Source: Typha latifolia (Eukaryota; Streptophyta; Magnoliopsida; Poales; Typhaceae). Taken from it: 64,000 nucleotides of DNA. Position numbers and translations under genes: made by a program. Shown piece after piece: positions 40,201 to 53,147 of the stretch (its first letter is position 1; every line of letters begins with the position of its first letter). A model generated the notes under the pieces. That model saw only the letters and a list, made by a program, of their open reading frames with translations, was not told the DNA's origin and did no database searches. Location: NCBI GenBank assembly GCA_019914945.1, contig CM034101.1:15821188-15885187 (forward strand). The letters are read 5' to 3'.

Positions 40201-42451
40201 AAAAGTTCCAGTCCAATGTTCATTCTGCATTGATATGGATGTCATTTAAGAATGATTCAAGTGCAAGATTGTACTGTAGGTGTAGGAGTCATTGCTGTCA
40301 GAGTAATGAAAGTAATTGAGATTTACTTGGTAGGAATAATGCATACAACATAAGCAGTTACAATCTTGTGGCAGCTTAAATATTTGTATATAATTTGGGT
40401 TGAGCAACATTATCCTTCCACCTATAGTTGAACATGGTAATTGGACGTGGGTTTTGTTGTGTGAATGTATGGCCTTCTTATCTTGTCAGCTTCACTGTTG
40501 GCCTATGCACACTTATTTATCATAATGTTCATGGTTGGTTTGTATATATGGATTTTGAGTGTTCCATCTTCTACTGAATTATATTAGAATGATTTTCTTC
40601 ATGCAAAGGAGCAGAAAATGAGCCCTGGACTTGTAGATGTATTGCATTTCCACATGGATCGTACATCTGTGAAATCTAAAACTATATTAGAGTACATTAT
40701 CCATCCATTGTTTTTCGGACAACTTCTGTAAAATTCTTTTGTTTGTCTAATGTACATTAATATTCTTTCAATCTGTTGCTAATTTAGGTTTATGATTAAT
40801 TTATTTTTTCTCAAATTTGGAAATGTTAATTATTTTCACGTGTATTGAATTCGCAGGCTGGATCAATAGAGGGACAAGTTGTGGAAATTGGACTCACTAC
40901 CACTTCTTTGATTAATCCAGAAAAGTTTCCTGTCATAGTTCCAAATTCGCTATTCTCCAGTCAGGTGTGCAAAAGTACATGCCTCTTTTTCTGTGATTAG
41001 TGTTTTAACTTTTAAGACTTTTATTACTTTGGGGTTCGCTAATTGCAATTCGGTTTCTCGTTGTAGCACACCTATTCTCTTAGATTTCATTCATTCAGTT
41101 TCAGCTTCTGAATAAAATAAACTTCAAGAGCTGGTACTCTTTCTTCCTTAATTCATCTTTCTCTTACTCTTTCTGTATCCTCTCTTCATATGCACCCTTG
41201 TACATTCTTCTATCTGTCTGTACGAGTGAGTGCATGCAGAAGAATAACTGAGACTAGATTTTCACTATTAGTCAAGAGTTAGAATCCTTATTTGAAAGTT
41301 GAGGTGGTCCTCTGATATGTTTTTATTCTGGTATATCTGTAAGATTAGCTTAGTTCCACAGAGTTTGATAGAATGTATTACAAGTACATGGTGTTTGGTT
41401 TATACATCTGTTAATCGAGGAAATTGAGTAAATAAAAGAAATAGCTTGTGGTAAACTAATTTAAATGTATATTTGACTTATTAGTCTGGAAGGCAATCTT
41501 CATAAATGGATCCTTGTTACAACACTTACAGGTGATAGTCAATAAATCCCGTGCTCAATGGCGTGCTAGTGTGACCAAAATCCCTGTACGAATTGAGGAT
41601 ATAGAAAAGATTCCCCTTGTATCTGAGGCAATAAAATCAATGCTAAGATCCACTCCGCAAGTTTTCTTAGAAAAGGATGCACCTTACTGTTATCTTTCTA
41701 GATTAGAGAATTCGTTTGGGGAGCTTACTATCGGATGCAACCTCAAAAATATGGTATGCGCTCACGCTCTTTCTCATTATGTTCAAGTGCTTTATAATAT
41801 GAGACATCATTTGAGGAACTGTTGGATATATTCTATTCAACAAATGGACTTGTTTATTTATTTATTTTTATTTTTTTGAGAAATAAATGGACTTGTTTAA
41901 TTGCTGTTTTCTAGGTGTATATGTGCCTATATAGTAAGAACATCCTATGTTATTAAATAGAATCTATGTCAGGCCAGGATGTATCCTATAGCAAATGATT
42001 TTTTGAAACCAATTAGTGGCTTGCTAATAAAAAAAATGAGATCATTATGAATACAGATTGTTGCCGATAACTGTTACTATTGGAGACTGCTGTTTCATCT
42101 CAGGCAGGAATTTACAAATTTTCACTTCTTCCTAACCCTTGCGATGAGACATATTTTTGGGGATTACAAGTTTTCTTCTCTCTAAATTTGAGATGAGAAA
42201 TAGGCTGCACCAAATGCCAACTAGTCTCCCCTCATTCGTGGTCTTCATGAATGCAATCATGTTGACTTTCTAGTGCACTATAATTCCTGTATGTTATAGA
42301 TGTCTTTTTTTAACCTGCATTAACACTACTTAATCAATTATTGTAGAGAAAAGATGAGTTGTTTGCCGCAGAACAAGATATTATCCTAAAAGCTGCAAGG
42401 ATTATCAGGCAACATGGTGCTGAACTTGGAAGCACTCTACAATGTTGTTAA
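37207..42451 (+). CDS. MSL1: MscS-like mechanosensitive ion channel, mitochondrial (MSL1 type)
   Basis: Six coding exons: 37207-38045, 39127-39398, 39942-40042, 40857-40964, 41532-41753, 42347-42451. They join to 1647 nt, 548 aa. The first 130 or so residues are Ser/Arg-rich without conservation, fitting a mitochondrial presequence. Hydrophobic segments follow (about 208-224, then AWRGAIVLSFVWFL and LGLIVLGVMALAEACGVAV). The MscS core VATAFAARDILGNMLSGFSLQLSKPFSVGDNIK is the pore-lining helix and start of the beta domain. After it come AGSIEGQVVEIGLTTTSL and PNSLFSSQVIVNKSRAQWRA. These match Arabidopsis MSL1, an inner-membrane channel that relieves excess membrane potential. The plastid MSL2/3 group is less likely because of the short C-terminus. 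A 5' UTR intron is likely. Intact. Confidence 0.93.
41842..41899 (-). mobile_element. T-rich micro-insertion with 15-bp target-site duplication in MSL1 intron 5
   Basis: AAATGGACTTGTTTA at 41842-41856 is repeated exactly at 41885-41899. The 28-base insert is T-rich and ends TTTTTTTGAGAAAT. The same TTTTTTTGAGAAA junction is found in the 10152-10214 insertion, so both look like tail-only copies of one retroposon family in minus orientation. Confidence 0.7.
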
Positions 42452-44245
42452 GTTTGTAAATGAAAAGCCTTCTACTACAAAAGGACTACAGTAAGTATTA
42501 TTTTTTCTTCTTTTGCTTCACATATCTGTGTCTACATCTTACACTGTGATCATAGATGTGCCCAAAAATAACAAAGTTCTCCAGTTATTTGAAAGTCTAG
42601 GCATTTTCATTCATTTCTGGAATCCAACTCTCATCTATTTCTATGTTTAGGGCCCACCACCACCCCCCTCAGTTGAATATGTAAACGAATTTACTTGTTC
42701 TTCTAAATTCAAATGTACACTAAGCAGCTGTGCGCACGCGCACCCGAAAGAGAGGGACCAACCCATGACCACCAACTGTGTTTATTGCTTCTTAGAAACA
42801 ACAAGACCAGCGTGGGCGCATCACACATCCGAAAGAGACGTAAAGCCACAGCAGTGAACGGCTCGAATTGACTTCCACAAACAGCTGCTATCATCCTCAC
42901 AAAGAAGAGAACCGCCTCTGGTTTTTGTTATTTTACCAGATTGCTATGCTTTCGACGAGTCCTTCGTCATCAAACGTCAGTCCGTCGCGTGTTAATCTCG
43001 GATTAAGCTCAACAAACATCTTTTTTTTATTTTAATACTTGTAGAATAAGAATAGTTTTTTTTTGCAGGCTGTTTTTTTTTTTTAATAGTTTTTTATATT
43101 AAAAATTAAGATACTTTTTTGTGAATTTATCATGGCCTAAGAATAGTAAATTAGTATAACTTCTAAGCTTTTTTAATATTTAGGTCCTCTCCTTATCATT
43201 TGTCATCTCTTTTTTCTTTTCTTTTTTCAAATGATCATCTTTCTCATATTTGTCTCTCATTGCTCGTTCTCCTTCCTTTACTTCCTCTGCTCTATACCCT
43301 CCAATCAAAATCAGCTCTTCTCTCTCACCCTACACACACCTTCTCTCACTCCAGCACACCACCTCTTCCTCTTCTCACCCCCTCTTTCTCTAAAATTAGA
43401 TATAAATATCTTCCCTCTCCCTCTCTAATCCCATGTTGACCTCATTGCAGGGAGGACGAAAGGGTCCAACTCAATAGCGCGATGGAGGAAGGGATAGGTT
43501 GGTGCTGATAAAATGGGAAAAGGGAAGGCGGAGAAGGGAGAGCGCTAAGTATGTTTTGTAGTAGAGAAAAGAGGAGAGGAGAGGAAGAGAGTTGGATGAG
43601 GTTAAGAGAAAGGATTAGTTTTGATTGAAGGAGGGAGGGATAAGATAGGGGGAGCAAAGAAACGGAGAGAGAGAAAAGATGAAACGAAATTGAATAAGAG
43701 ATCAAATGATTCAGAGAAAGCACAAATTTATAAATAGTGTTGCTACTTGGAAAAAAAAAACGTACGTAAAGCTTAAAGAGTGCAAATTATCTAATTTGAC
43801 AAAAAATCTTCTACAGACGTTGGTAACATCGTATTCATAAAAAGGAAAATTGTTGTTCTGACTCTCTTCATATCTCGGGGCTAAATATATGCTGCAGAAA
43901 AGAGTCACGGCAAAAGGCAAAAATAGAACGTAAACAAAAGTTGGAGCTCGGTGCACTGCATCCTTATCTCGTGACTACCTGCTACCAGCTTCCGTAGCGT
44001 AGCTACAACACGCGTAGCACACTACCACTCAGTCCCAGCCACGCTACACTCCATTTTATCCCGGTTATTATTATTATTATTATTATTATCGTTATCTAAA
44101 ATAGAAGTCTAGAGAGCCAATACATGATGAAAAGAATTCTTTTTTTCCCTGAAAAGAAGGCAATCAAAGTAATTTACAATCATTGTGGAGATCAAAGCAA
44201 CAAGTAAAATTAATGAGGAAAAAAGAAGACATACGACCTATATAA
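42452..44245. other. convergent intergenic region, MSL1 / glycosyltransferase 3' ends
   Basis: It holds T-runs at 43021-43090 and a block with long pyrimidine-rich (43190-43430) and purine-rich (43490-43700) stretches. Long frames on both strands of this block are low-complexity and not genes. A (TTA)n repeat lies at 44065-44089. Confidence 0.5.
44065..44089. repeat. (TTA)8 microsatellite
   Basis: A perfect 25-bp TTA repeat between the MSL1 and glycosyltransferase genes. Confidence 0.9.
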
Positions 44246-46227
44246 CTATATTTTACTTGTCTCCCCATCCCTGCACACACCCACATCGACAGTCATGGTT
44301 CGATCCCTCTTCTTCCCCCCCTTGGGTGACGGCACCACTCTGCAGCAATTCCTCCTGGGAGACTGCATCGATATTTAAACAAGAAGATAATTAGTACTAA
44401 TCAAATCCACACGACATTCGTAAGACAAGAGTACTAAGCAACTACTTTCTTTTATTCTTGAAAGAATTTGCATATAAGCCCTACCCTTACAAGAGAATCT
44501 GTCTATCTGCAAGTCCCATCCTACTTTGATAAGAGCGAATAAGTTTGTACAAAACTTTTAATTGTATAGTTCAATCTAGGCGAGGAGCTCTTTGCGTATT
44601 TTATAGAAAAGGCGGTACGATTTGCAAATATATGAAAATTTTATTAAATGTAGGGAGTCATATGCAAAGTTTGCAGGAAAAAAGAGAGAGTAAAGAATGT
44701 GCGGAATACCCGGTTCCAAAGTCCAGGGTCTGGCTTTTTGAAGACGACGACGCGGTCGAGCAGCGCGGCGGGGTCGGCGCTCTTCCAACGGCACGAGGGG
44801 CGCTTACCCTCGTCGCGGTGGCGGTCATACTGCGTCACGGTGGTCCGCCTCCCGGCGTCGAGCCGCGCCGCCGAGAGGTAGTAGACGTACGGCTTCTGGC
44901 ACGGGTTCCGCGCCACGGGACGCGTGTTGAAGGCGTACGCCGTGTAGTCCGCCCTCTTATGCCAATTTAAGAACGTCCTCGCCGGCATTTCCATCTCCCT
45001 CGGCGACATTACTCCCCTCACCACTATCACCGCGAACCCCCACGACACCGACACCGTCCACCGTCGCTCCACGTCGTAGCAGATCGATTGCTGCATCACC
45101 CCCGCCGCGTCCAGCTTCACCGGCCCGTCAAGCAGCTGCCGTACGGCCGCGGCGCTCGACGGTGCCGACGGGAACACGGGCTGCACCACGTCAAGATGGT
45201 GGAGCGAGACGAGCGGCGCAACCGGGTGAGCGGCGAGGAGGCCGAGGAGGTCCCCGTAGACGTCGTACTGGTGGAACCCTGGGTGGCGCGTCAGGGGCAC
45301 GCCGAGCTCGGCCATGCACGCGTGGATCCGATCGTCACTACCGTAGAGTGCCGGGTAGCGGCGGAGGCACCCGTCTTGGACTTTTGCGAGCGCGGCTGCG
45401 AGGGGGTAGCTGATGGCGAAGCCGCCGCCGCCGAAGGCCATGCCGTAGGAGAAGTAAATATTCTGTAAGTGGCTTTCGGAGAGGGAGCCGATGTAGTAAG
45501 GTTGGCGGTGGTCGAACTTTGAGAGGACTTTGACCAAGTTGTCCGAGATGAAGACAGTGTCGTCGTCGCCCATGACGAACCACCGGACGTTTGGGAGGCC
45601 GAGGCGGAAGGTCTCGGAGACGATGCGGGAGATGCGGATGGCGGAGCGGTGGCCCTGGCGGTGGGTGTAGGGAAACTTAGAGGTGTCGCCGGAGATCTTA
45701 AGGACGGGGAGAGTGAGGTCGCGGGAGGATGGGTACTTGAACTCCTTGACCGGCTTGTCGAGCCACACGAAGCCGCGCATGGCGCCGGGGCGGAACCAGA
45801 GCTTGATGTAGTCCTTGCGCTTCTCCCAGAGGTTGGCGGAGGCGGCGATGCCGAAGACGATGTGCTGGATTCCGGTGGCGGCGGTGGATTCCGGAGGAGG
45901 TGGCGACGGGGGTGGTAAGGCAGAGACGTTGGAGGGGGAGAGAAGGCGGATGATGGAATCGTTGGAAATGGCGGCGGCGGCGGCCGCGGTGGTAGTTGGG
46001 CAAGGTGGGGAAGAGGAGAGGAGGAGGTTGAGGGTGTAGAAGATGTAGAGGGCGGTGATGGGGAGGATGAGGTAGATCATGGAACGGGGTTGGAAGAAGG
46101 AGCGATTTGGTAGAGGCCATATAAAAGGTGGAGTTTTTTTCGCGTTATTGTTGTAGTCTTCGTTCGCTTCTTTATGGATTACCCCTCCACCACCTTTCAT
46201 CTCTTTCTTCCACTCCTCAAATCTCAT
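44246..46227 (-). CDS. DUF604 / fringe-like glycosyltransferase (GT31-related), Golgi type II
   Basis: Two exons on the minus strand: 46227-44710 and 44362-44246. They join to 1635 nt, 544 aa. A basic cytosolic tail, one signal-anchor span (about 50-70) and a Ser/Pro/Ala stem precede the catalytic domain. That domain has IQHIVFGIAASANLW (120-134), WFVMGDDDTVF (216-226, with the DDD nucleotide-sugar/metal motif), YIGSLSE, FGGGGFAISYPLA and GSDDRI. This is the plant DUF604 family, related to beta-1,3-glycosyltransferases of the fringe group; donor and acceptor are unknown. Reading exon 1 past the GTATTC donor gives a false 527-aa tail. The small second exon restores SPRRNCCRVVPS and TVDVGVCRDGE, the conserved family ending. 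Exon 1 is very GC-rich. Confidence 0.92.
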
Positions 46228-49200
46228 GGGAGATGATCGATTTCATGGGGGGGATTATGACACTGTTGAAGAGATTGGGGATTGAGAAGGACGAAGACGA
46301 AGTAAGAAGAGGCCAAGGAAGGAGGAGGACAAAAGAGAGGGGTCGGCGTGGCTTTGTTGCGTTTCCTCCATGTATGCGCTTCCCCAACCTTACTAAAATT
46401 ATCGGTTATTTCGTCAATTAGGAAATTGCTATATATGTCTACGAGAACGAAAGAGAGAAATCGTCCTATGTGAGAAATCGTCTTAGTTGTATAGAAATAT
46501 TGATTTAAAAAAAAATGCCGTGTTTTGCGACAATAGTGACACCTGTTACGCTGCCGTAACCTACGAACAAGTGGGTGCTTTGGGGCGGGGGGGGGCTCTT
46601 CGGAGAGTTGCAGACCGGTCAAATGACCAAAATGGCCTCCTTTCTTTTGCCTCTTTCAATGACACCATCAGTTGGAAGAGTTAAAAGTAGATTAATAAAG
46701 GTTACTTTAATAATAAATAAGGATTCCCATATAAATCACGATCTAGAATGGTATTCAATCAATAGCTTGCAAAACAGCGACATCTTCTCTCTTATGTTCG
46801 TCATCAAAGCATTGAAGAGATATTTTCATTCTGCGGGCATTGTGAAGGCTTTATAATGTTGTCCAAGTTAAAAATGACGCATGGTATTTTTTTTTTGAAA
46901 AAAAAATCGTAAACTAAGGTGAAGTTTCACGCAAACAATTGGCGAAGATCTCCCCGTGCGGCATTGTCTTTCTCCCTCTACTATATACAAATCTCATAAA
47001 TGGGGAATTTGTGTTTGGGGCAAAATAGCTAATAAAGGTCTTATTATTCCCTTTCTCCCAACCAAAGGCCAGGCCTTTGATTAATATTAAGGATTTTTTT
47101 TCTTTTCGGATAGAGAAAATAATATATTGCCATATAAGCAGGGTATGACTCTTAGAGAGGCTTATCCGCTTATGTCATTCTACAAAAGAGTGTTACAGCG
47201 AGACTGAATGTAACCCTCCCAAATGGTGACATAAGCGAGAGTTTTTCTCAGTTGTGAAAACCAATTATTTTGATTAAAGCTGTGATAGTCAATTGATAAC
47301 TTAATTAGCTTCGCTGTAGATGAAGTGGACGTTGATGATATTCGAACTCCTGGGCAGAGTTTAGATATCCTCAGTGAGGTACAGAACGCGTCAAAGAGTT
47401 ACCATTTTGCCGGCCAATATAAGAGCGACTGATTGGCAGTCATTTTTCACGAGATGATTGGATAGGCCTCATTCAAACTATTTGGAGAGGGCATTCTGTA
47501 GAGATTGGATTGGCAACTTCAATGTGAAGAGCATCCTCCACAGCGAGGTTGCATGCAGCAGCGAAAGAGGACTCACCTTTGAATTCTAGTGATGAACCCT
47601 GCACCACCCGCCTTGATGGAAGACAAGAGTACACCATCTACGTTCAACATCAGATCGGTAGTGGATAGGGAAGTCTGCACCACCGGCCTTGATGGAAGAT
47701 GAGAGACTTCTACGTTCTAACTTTAGATCGGTAGTGGATAGAGGTGATCATCGCATTAGCCGGATCGAGTTCTGACCCATTAAATCAACTGGACTGAGCA
47801 CTATGTTGACCAACCTACTCACTGGTGGGTCAGATCAAGCCAAGCTAAAAATAGTCTAGCTCATTACCTTTCATTGGCGCATGAGAGAGTGGTGGGTCGA
47901 GCTTAATAGAATTTTTAGAGTATTTTTAGCTATGTTTCACCGTTACACTTATTTTTTTTAAAAATAATTTTTATTTGAGTCTGGCTTTGCTTAATATGGG
48001 CAGGCTTCCTAGTCAGGTTTCAGATTAGGCTTTTGGGTTGAGCCGATGGGTCGAGCTTTTGGATGGAGTCGAGCAGGCAAAAGACTAGTTTGTGCGGTCC
48101 ATTAGCAATTTGGGCTTGGGCCAAAGTCTAGGCTTAGCTAGGCATAAACGAGTTGAATCATATGAATATCTTTAGTACTGAAAAAATATGTTAAAATATT
48201 AAATATAAAAACTTAAAATTTTATAGCACGTTGTGACTTAACTTTAGAGTTCACGAATTGAAACCATCTTTATACGAAAATATAAAACTTCCCTCGCTTA
48301 AATTAAATTGATTTCTTTGTCCGTAGAGGACGTGCAGCTAAGCACAAGCAGCGACTCGGCCTACATGTCAAGGGAACTTGAAGAAGACTATCGGTTTAGA
48401 TGGAGAACCATTAAGGTTTGAACAATATGATCAAAAGGAGGCGGAGGTGGCGGAGAAAGAGCCCACTGCAAGAGTCCTCCCCCATAGTGAGAAGCAAAGG
48501 AGAGCAGGTCAGAGGACACAGCCTAGGAACGGGGAGCTCAGAGCTCAGATAATTGATCTCTCGGAAGGTACCTAGCTATCTTTCCATCATCACTTATATA
48601 AGAATGTTTCGAGTGCGCATTTTGATTATTTACCAGACCGGACTGTGTGACTGCTAACAAGTAATAACGTATAAGTAGTGAATGTATTTAGCTAAAAAGA
48701 AATGATATCCATTTGGCTTCACATCATGAGGATGAAATGTATAAGTAGTGAATGTATCATCTAACATCACCAAGTTACTGAGTTTAAGATGGTTAAGTAA
48801 ACTTCCAACAAGTCCAGGCTTCCGTTCAAGTGCTCAGAGAACGTGATTCTCAGCGCCGGCATCAGGCCAAAATAAAATAGAACAAAAAGTTTTTTTCTTT
48901 TTTCAATTGGTGCGGAATGAGAACTCTCTGTTTAACAGTAGACCTACAGACAATCAAACATGCTTGTGCAGGGCTCTCTGTTTTGATATATTGGATGAGA
49001 TTGCGTAGCGCTTTCATAGAGATTACAAGTAACATATATACATAAAGTTATGAGCAGAATTTGAACAGAAAACGTCTCAAACAGGTGTCCATTTTATTTC
49101 GAATTCAAATTCTAAAAGATTCGTAAGGTATCCAAAACGTCCAGCACTCGTGGGATTCTATGTCAATTTAACATGTTATTCTGACAGTAACATTTCCAAG

Positions 49201-52200
49201 GCCCAAATAAAGAGTTTCCAAACTCGAGAAGGTAGACCAGCCAAAGTTGCTGCAGCTTTGGTGGCGTCATTTAAATGTTTAAGACGACCAAACTGCAACT
49301 TCCAATATAGACGGATATCTATCATCTAAATATTGATGAACAGAAGCATTTTCTTCTATACCGCATGTCAATAGTGAGCTGAAGAACCTCAATGTCCCAG
49401 GAAGAATGCAGAAAATGATTCATTCAGGTAACTCACGTAATATGTCAATAAATGAGCGCATATAAAACAAAAAATCTCATGTAACAATGCATTCTACAGT
49501 TATTGGCGACATGAGATCAAGGTTCCATTTGGAAACTAAGCATCCTTCCAAGTTCAAGATTTTCATCAGGCTAGCCATCTCGGGGTATCTCAAAATTTTA
49601 AAAAGTTTGTAAGTATGAAGGGTATTCTTTGATCTGAGTCCTCGTTAGATAGAACTACGAAAAGGGAATTGTCAGTAGCAATTTGTTAATTGGTTACACA
49701 TGAATCAATGTGAAGCCAAACTTCAGCACTTGAGCAGAGCCTGAACGAGAGTTGGTTTATGATCAGACTCAACTCAAAATTAGTTTTGAAATTTATTATT
49801 CTTTTAAATTTAGCTCAGCTCAATTTGAACAACCTCTGAGCTGCTCATTAGTTTACACAGTCGTACTGAATACAATAGAGAAGTTAAAAGGAGGCAAGTT
49901 TAGTAATCCTTCGAGAATAGTTCGGATGCAGCCATTCGAAATCGGTGATAGTATCACACTCGCATCTGTTTTAAAACCCAACACAGAGAACGACCCACAG
50001 TTCCGTCAATAAACCGTAATCAACCAAGATTGGATTCCATCAGCCTATTGATCATGTAATCAGATATAAAGAAGAAAAAAGAGAGTAAATACCAGTTAAT
50101 TGAAAAAAAAAATGAAGAATATTAACACGAAGTGGAAAAGTAATAACTCCTTCAGCTAATAAAACTCTATTTCTGCAGTACGATCTCTTCAGATTACTGG
50201 CATTCAAATGGAAGTATAAGGTTGAAGGAAACACATCATCAACAATAAATTCACATCAATCATTTCTCTTTGTACCTAAATTTGTTTGTCTCCCAGCATA
50301 TTGGGTTCACGCTGGCGTCAGAGATAGCCTGTAAATGCACCGTCCAATCTCCAATTCTGGATTGAAACAACACGTGATAAATAGTCAAAATCACCATGCC
50401 TTAGCAGAATATTTGCACAGAATAGTCAGACAAATAACAACCAAAGAAAACCTGACATATCACCTTCGCGTCTAATGCTGAATTGCTGATGGAGATGGAA
50501 AGCTAAGGAATGGTTAGGCGTAAGGTTTTCTTTCATGCTTTTGTTTTTCCCACGTATATCACCATCCGGTGGTTTAGTGCTGATGGAGATGGGAAGCCAA
50601 GGATTGGTTTATTACACTTTTAATTGATGAGAAGTAGAGAAAAAGTGATAACTTTTTAAAATTCTATAATTTTATGTATTAGAGTATTACATGCGGAGGC
50701 TTAGTCTCGTAACAGAAAGAGATGAAAAAGGTGAAAAAGAGTTTATATAAATACTTAGATTTTCACCTAATAGTTTAAATTTTAGGTTGAGTTAAATTCT
50801 AAGATTAGTATTAAACTTTGTTTTACTTGTTATGGTTGAGTACTACATTGAAAAAATAGAAAAAAAAAAAGTGAAATTTTTTATATAAATACTTGGCCTT
50901 TGCTAAAAAACTTGAGTTTTTAAGTTGAGTTAGATTCTAAAATTTATATTAAAAAGTAAATTATTTATTTTTTTAAAACTATTTAACTTCTCTCATTTAA
51001 TTTTTTTTATTATAAAAAAGAGTTACACTTTTCATATTTGTATATACTACATGCTATCATTAATTCTTATTAGAATTAATTTTACTATAAACTTGTACTA
51101 CTTTCTTTTCCTATTTTTCATCAACCATCAACCAAATGTACTTTTATATAAAAAAATTGGGCTAAGTAGAGCGATACAGAGAAATAGATTAAAATGCTAA
51201 TTTACCGTTACAAAGTAAAAGGTGATTGGTACTTTGGATTAATTTTATATAGTATTTTAATTACTTTTTTTTAGCTTTGACGAGAAGAGAAACATTAGAG
51301 ATAATGCGGTAGATTGTATACTAGTTAAATGAGATAAGTTACTTCATTATCTTGTTGAGAAAATTATAGAAGAAAGACGAGTTACTCCAGTATTATACTG
51401 CTCCCCTCTTCATCGGCAGCGACCATGCTTTCCTTCAATCCACGAAGTCGATTGTTAAGGAAGCACTCCTTGTCTATATTTATAGAGTGGTGAATCTTTT
51501 AATCATTTTTTTTTATTTTTTAAAAGAAAAACACAAGAAAGAGGAGGAGGAAAGGATTTACGTCCTGGAGAACTTTTTAACGCAGATTCTCGAACAGAGA
51601 CGATGCACCGATCCTTGTCTGCGTTTTAGACCTGGGATGCGACTCTGGAGGTGATAGTTGGGCCCACGACCCGTTCTGCCTCGAGGAGAAGGAGAATATC
51701 GTGAGGCATAAGGGAAGGAAGAGACCCGCCCATTAACAGACACAAGAGGTCATTATCCATTCCATTGCAAAAGAAAGATAAATAGGGCTTAAGTAGCTCT
51801 ATAATTTCTAAGTCAAGAAACCACCCATCTCTAGACAGACACCTAGACATTAAATCCAACATAACAGAAATTAAGCAACTTGGTGACGATTCCGCAATCC
51901 TGGGCCATCTTAACTTGTAGTACAAATTTAATTCACCGCTATATTTTTAGTGGTTAAGTAGTATTAATTTATGATAAAGACTTAAAGTTTGGATTTGCCA
52001 TCTATGCATTTACTAAAAGGATTGATTTTAACTGTCTAACCTATTTATTAATTGAATATGATTGATTTCCTTATTTAGTTTATAGTCTTTGTATGCAATC
52101 TTGCACTAGAGATGAAGCGGCAAGCAGAGAATGTGTGCATAGATTTCTAGCTAAACAAAAACTGCAGGTCAGTATGGAAGTAGTCATACTTGCAGAAAAG

Positions 52201-52550
52201 CAAAAGCTTTGATGATTAAACTTCTCCATCGATCAGTACTACAACAAAAGAGCTAGTGACAATGGTAGGGTAAAAGAGAAAAAGAAAAAGAAAATTAAAA
52301 AGGCTCTAGATAAGAAGATAACTAACTGGAAGCAGTACGCTATTGTCTCTTCTTTCTCTTCTCTTAAACAACCCCTTTCTTGTTTCTTTTTTGACGCCAT
52401 CACAATTGCATTTTTCCATCCACCCCTCGAAAATTGGGCGTCCTGGTCATTTTCTAAGATCCCCTCCATATCATTACTTACTTTATTATATGGTTACCGG
52501 CAATCTTGCTATTTACAAAAACCTCCCTGCCTATTTCTCTATTCCCAAAC
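46228..52550. other. long intergenic region, no gene recognised
   Basis: The glycosyltransferase promoter (to about 46500), then 6 kb of mostly AT-rich DNA. A two-copy tandem repeat lies at 47599-47743. Between 47750 and 48130 are many short GGGTCGAGC/GGGCTTGGG-like words, often seen in decayed plant repeats. A 31-bp imperfect duplication lies at 50484-50514 and 50578-50609. Minus-strand frames at 51558-51925 next to a T-run (51505-51520) might be an old retroposon but show no diagnostic motif. 52200-52550 is likely the 3' flank of the RING gene. Confidence 0.45.
47599..47743. repeat. two-copy tandem repeat, unit about 76 bp
   Basis: CTGCACCACCCGCCTTGATG at 47599 recurs as CTGCACCACCGGCCTTGATG at 47675. 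Both copies end in AGATCGGTAGTGGATAG. The copies differ by small changes and a short indel. Non-coding. Confidence 0.8.
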
Positions 52551-53144
52551 TCACTGGCCACCGGGGAGTAGTTGGTGAGGAAGGAACAGAGTCGGGCTCG
52601 GCATGGAGAAGGAATCGAAGTCGAAATCGTAGGAATCCGGGATTCCAGCCGAGGCCCAGATCCGCTCGCTGCCGAGAGCGTCGGCCGCCTCCTCGGGGAC
52701 GAGGAGCGCTCGGCACAGCGGGCACGTGCGCTGCTCGTGCCCGATCCAGCGGTCGAGGCAGCCGCGGTGGAACACGTGGCGGCAATTGGCGAGCCTCCGG
52801 ACCTCCTCGGAGCGCTCGAAGTCGGAGAGGCAGACGGCGCAGCCGTCGCCTGGGTGGATCGCGCCTTCGTCGGCGAGGAGGAGTTCCTCGTAGCGCATCA
52901 CGGGGAGGACCTCGTCGATGACCAGGGAGGAGGCCGGGAGGAACCGGCGGGGGAGGTTGTGCGCTGATTGTGTGGGGGTGTTGGGGGAGGGGTTGAGCCA
53001 AGGGTGGTCGTCGGGGTCGAGGAGGTCGCCGAGGCCGACTGCGTGGAAGGCACGTGAGAGGACGCGGCGCAAGGAGCCGACGAGGAGGACTAATTGGAGA
53101 AGAAACTTGGGGAGAAGAAGGTCCGAGTAGACCAACGGGAACCC

Positions 53145-53147
<3 letters not shown>
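52551..53147 (-). CDS. RING-H2 E3 ubiquitin ligase (BRH1-like)
   Basis: A single exon of 597 nt, 198 aa. The start MGFPLVYSDLLLPKFLLQLVLL gives a short hydrophobic N-terminus (about 8-24), probably a membrane anchor. It is the signature of the small BRH1/RHA-type family, which is why this ATG is chosen over an upstream in-frame ATG at 53279. The RING-H2 finger is complete: C103, C106, C122, H124, H127, C130, C142, C145 (CAVCLSDF...CRHVFHRGC...CPLC), with the Trp of DRW before the last pair. It should recruit E2 and ubiquitylate an unknown substrate. BRH1 is known to respond to brassinosteroid and chitin; that role here is inference. A (GA)19 tract directly abuts the start codon on the leader side. 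No intron, GC-rich. Confidence 0.92.

Noticed and set aside
43200..43723. Frames of 65-93 codons on both strands
   Set aside because: They come from pyrimidine- and purine-rich low-complexity DNA and encode only Ser/Leu/Pro-rich strings.
45088..46039. Several plus-strand frames of 74-126 codons
   Set aside because: They are antisense to the glycosyltransferase exon 1, which has clear family motifs.
51558..51925. Minus-strand frames beside a T-run, possible old retroposon
   Set aside because: No reverse transcriptase, RNase H or zinc-knuckle motif, and no matching flank duplication found on the right side.
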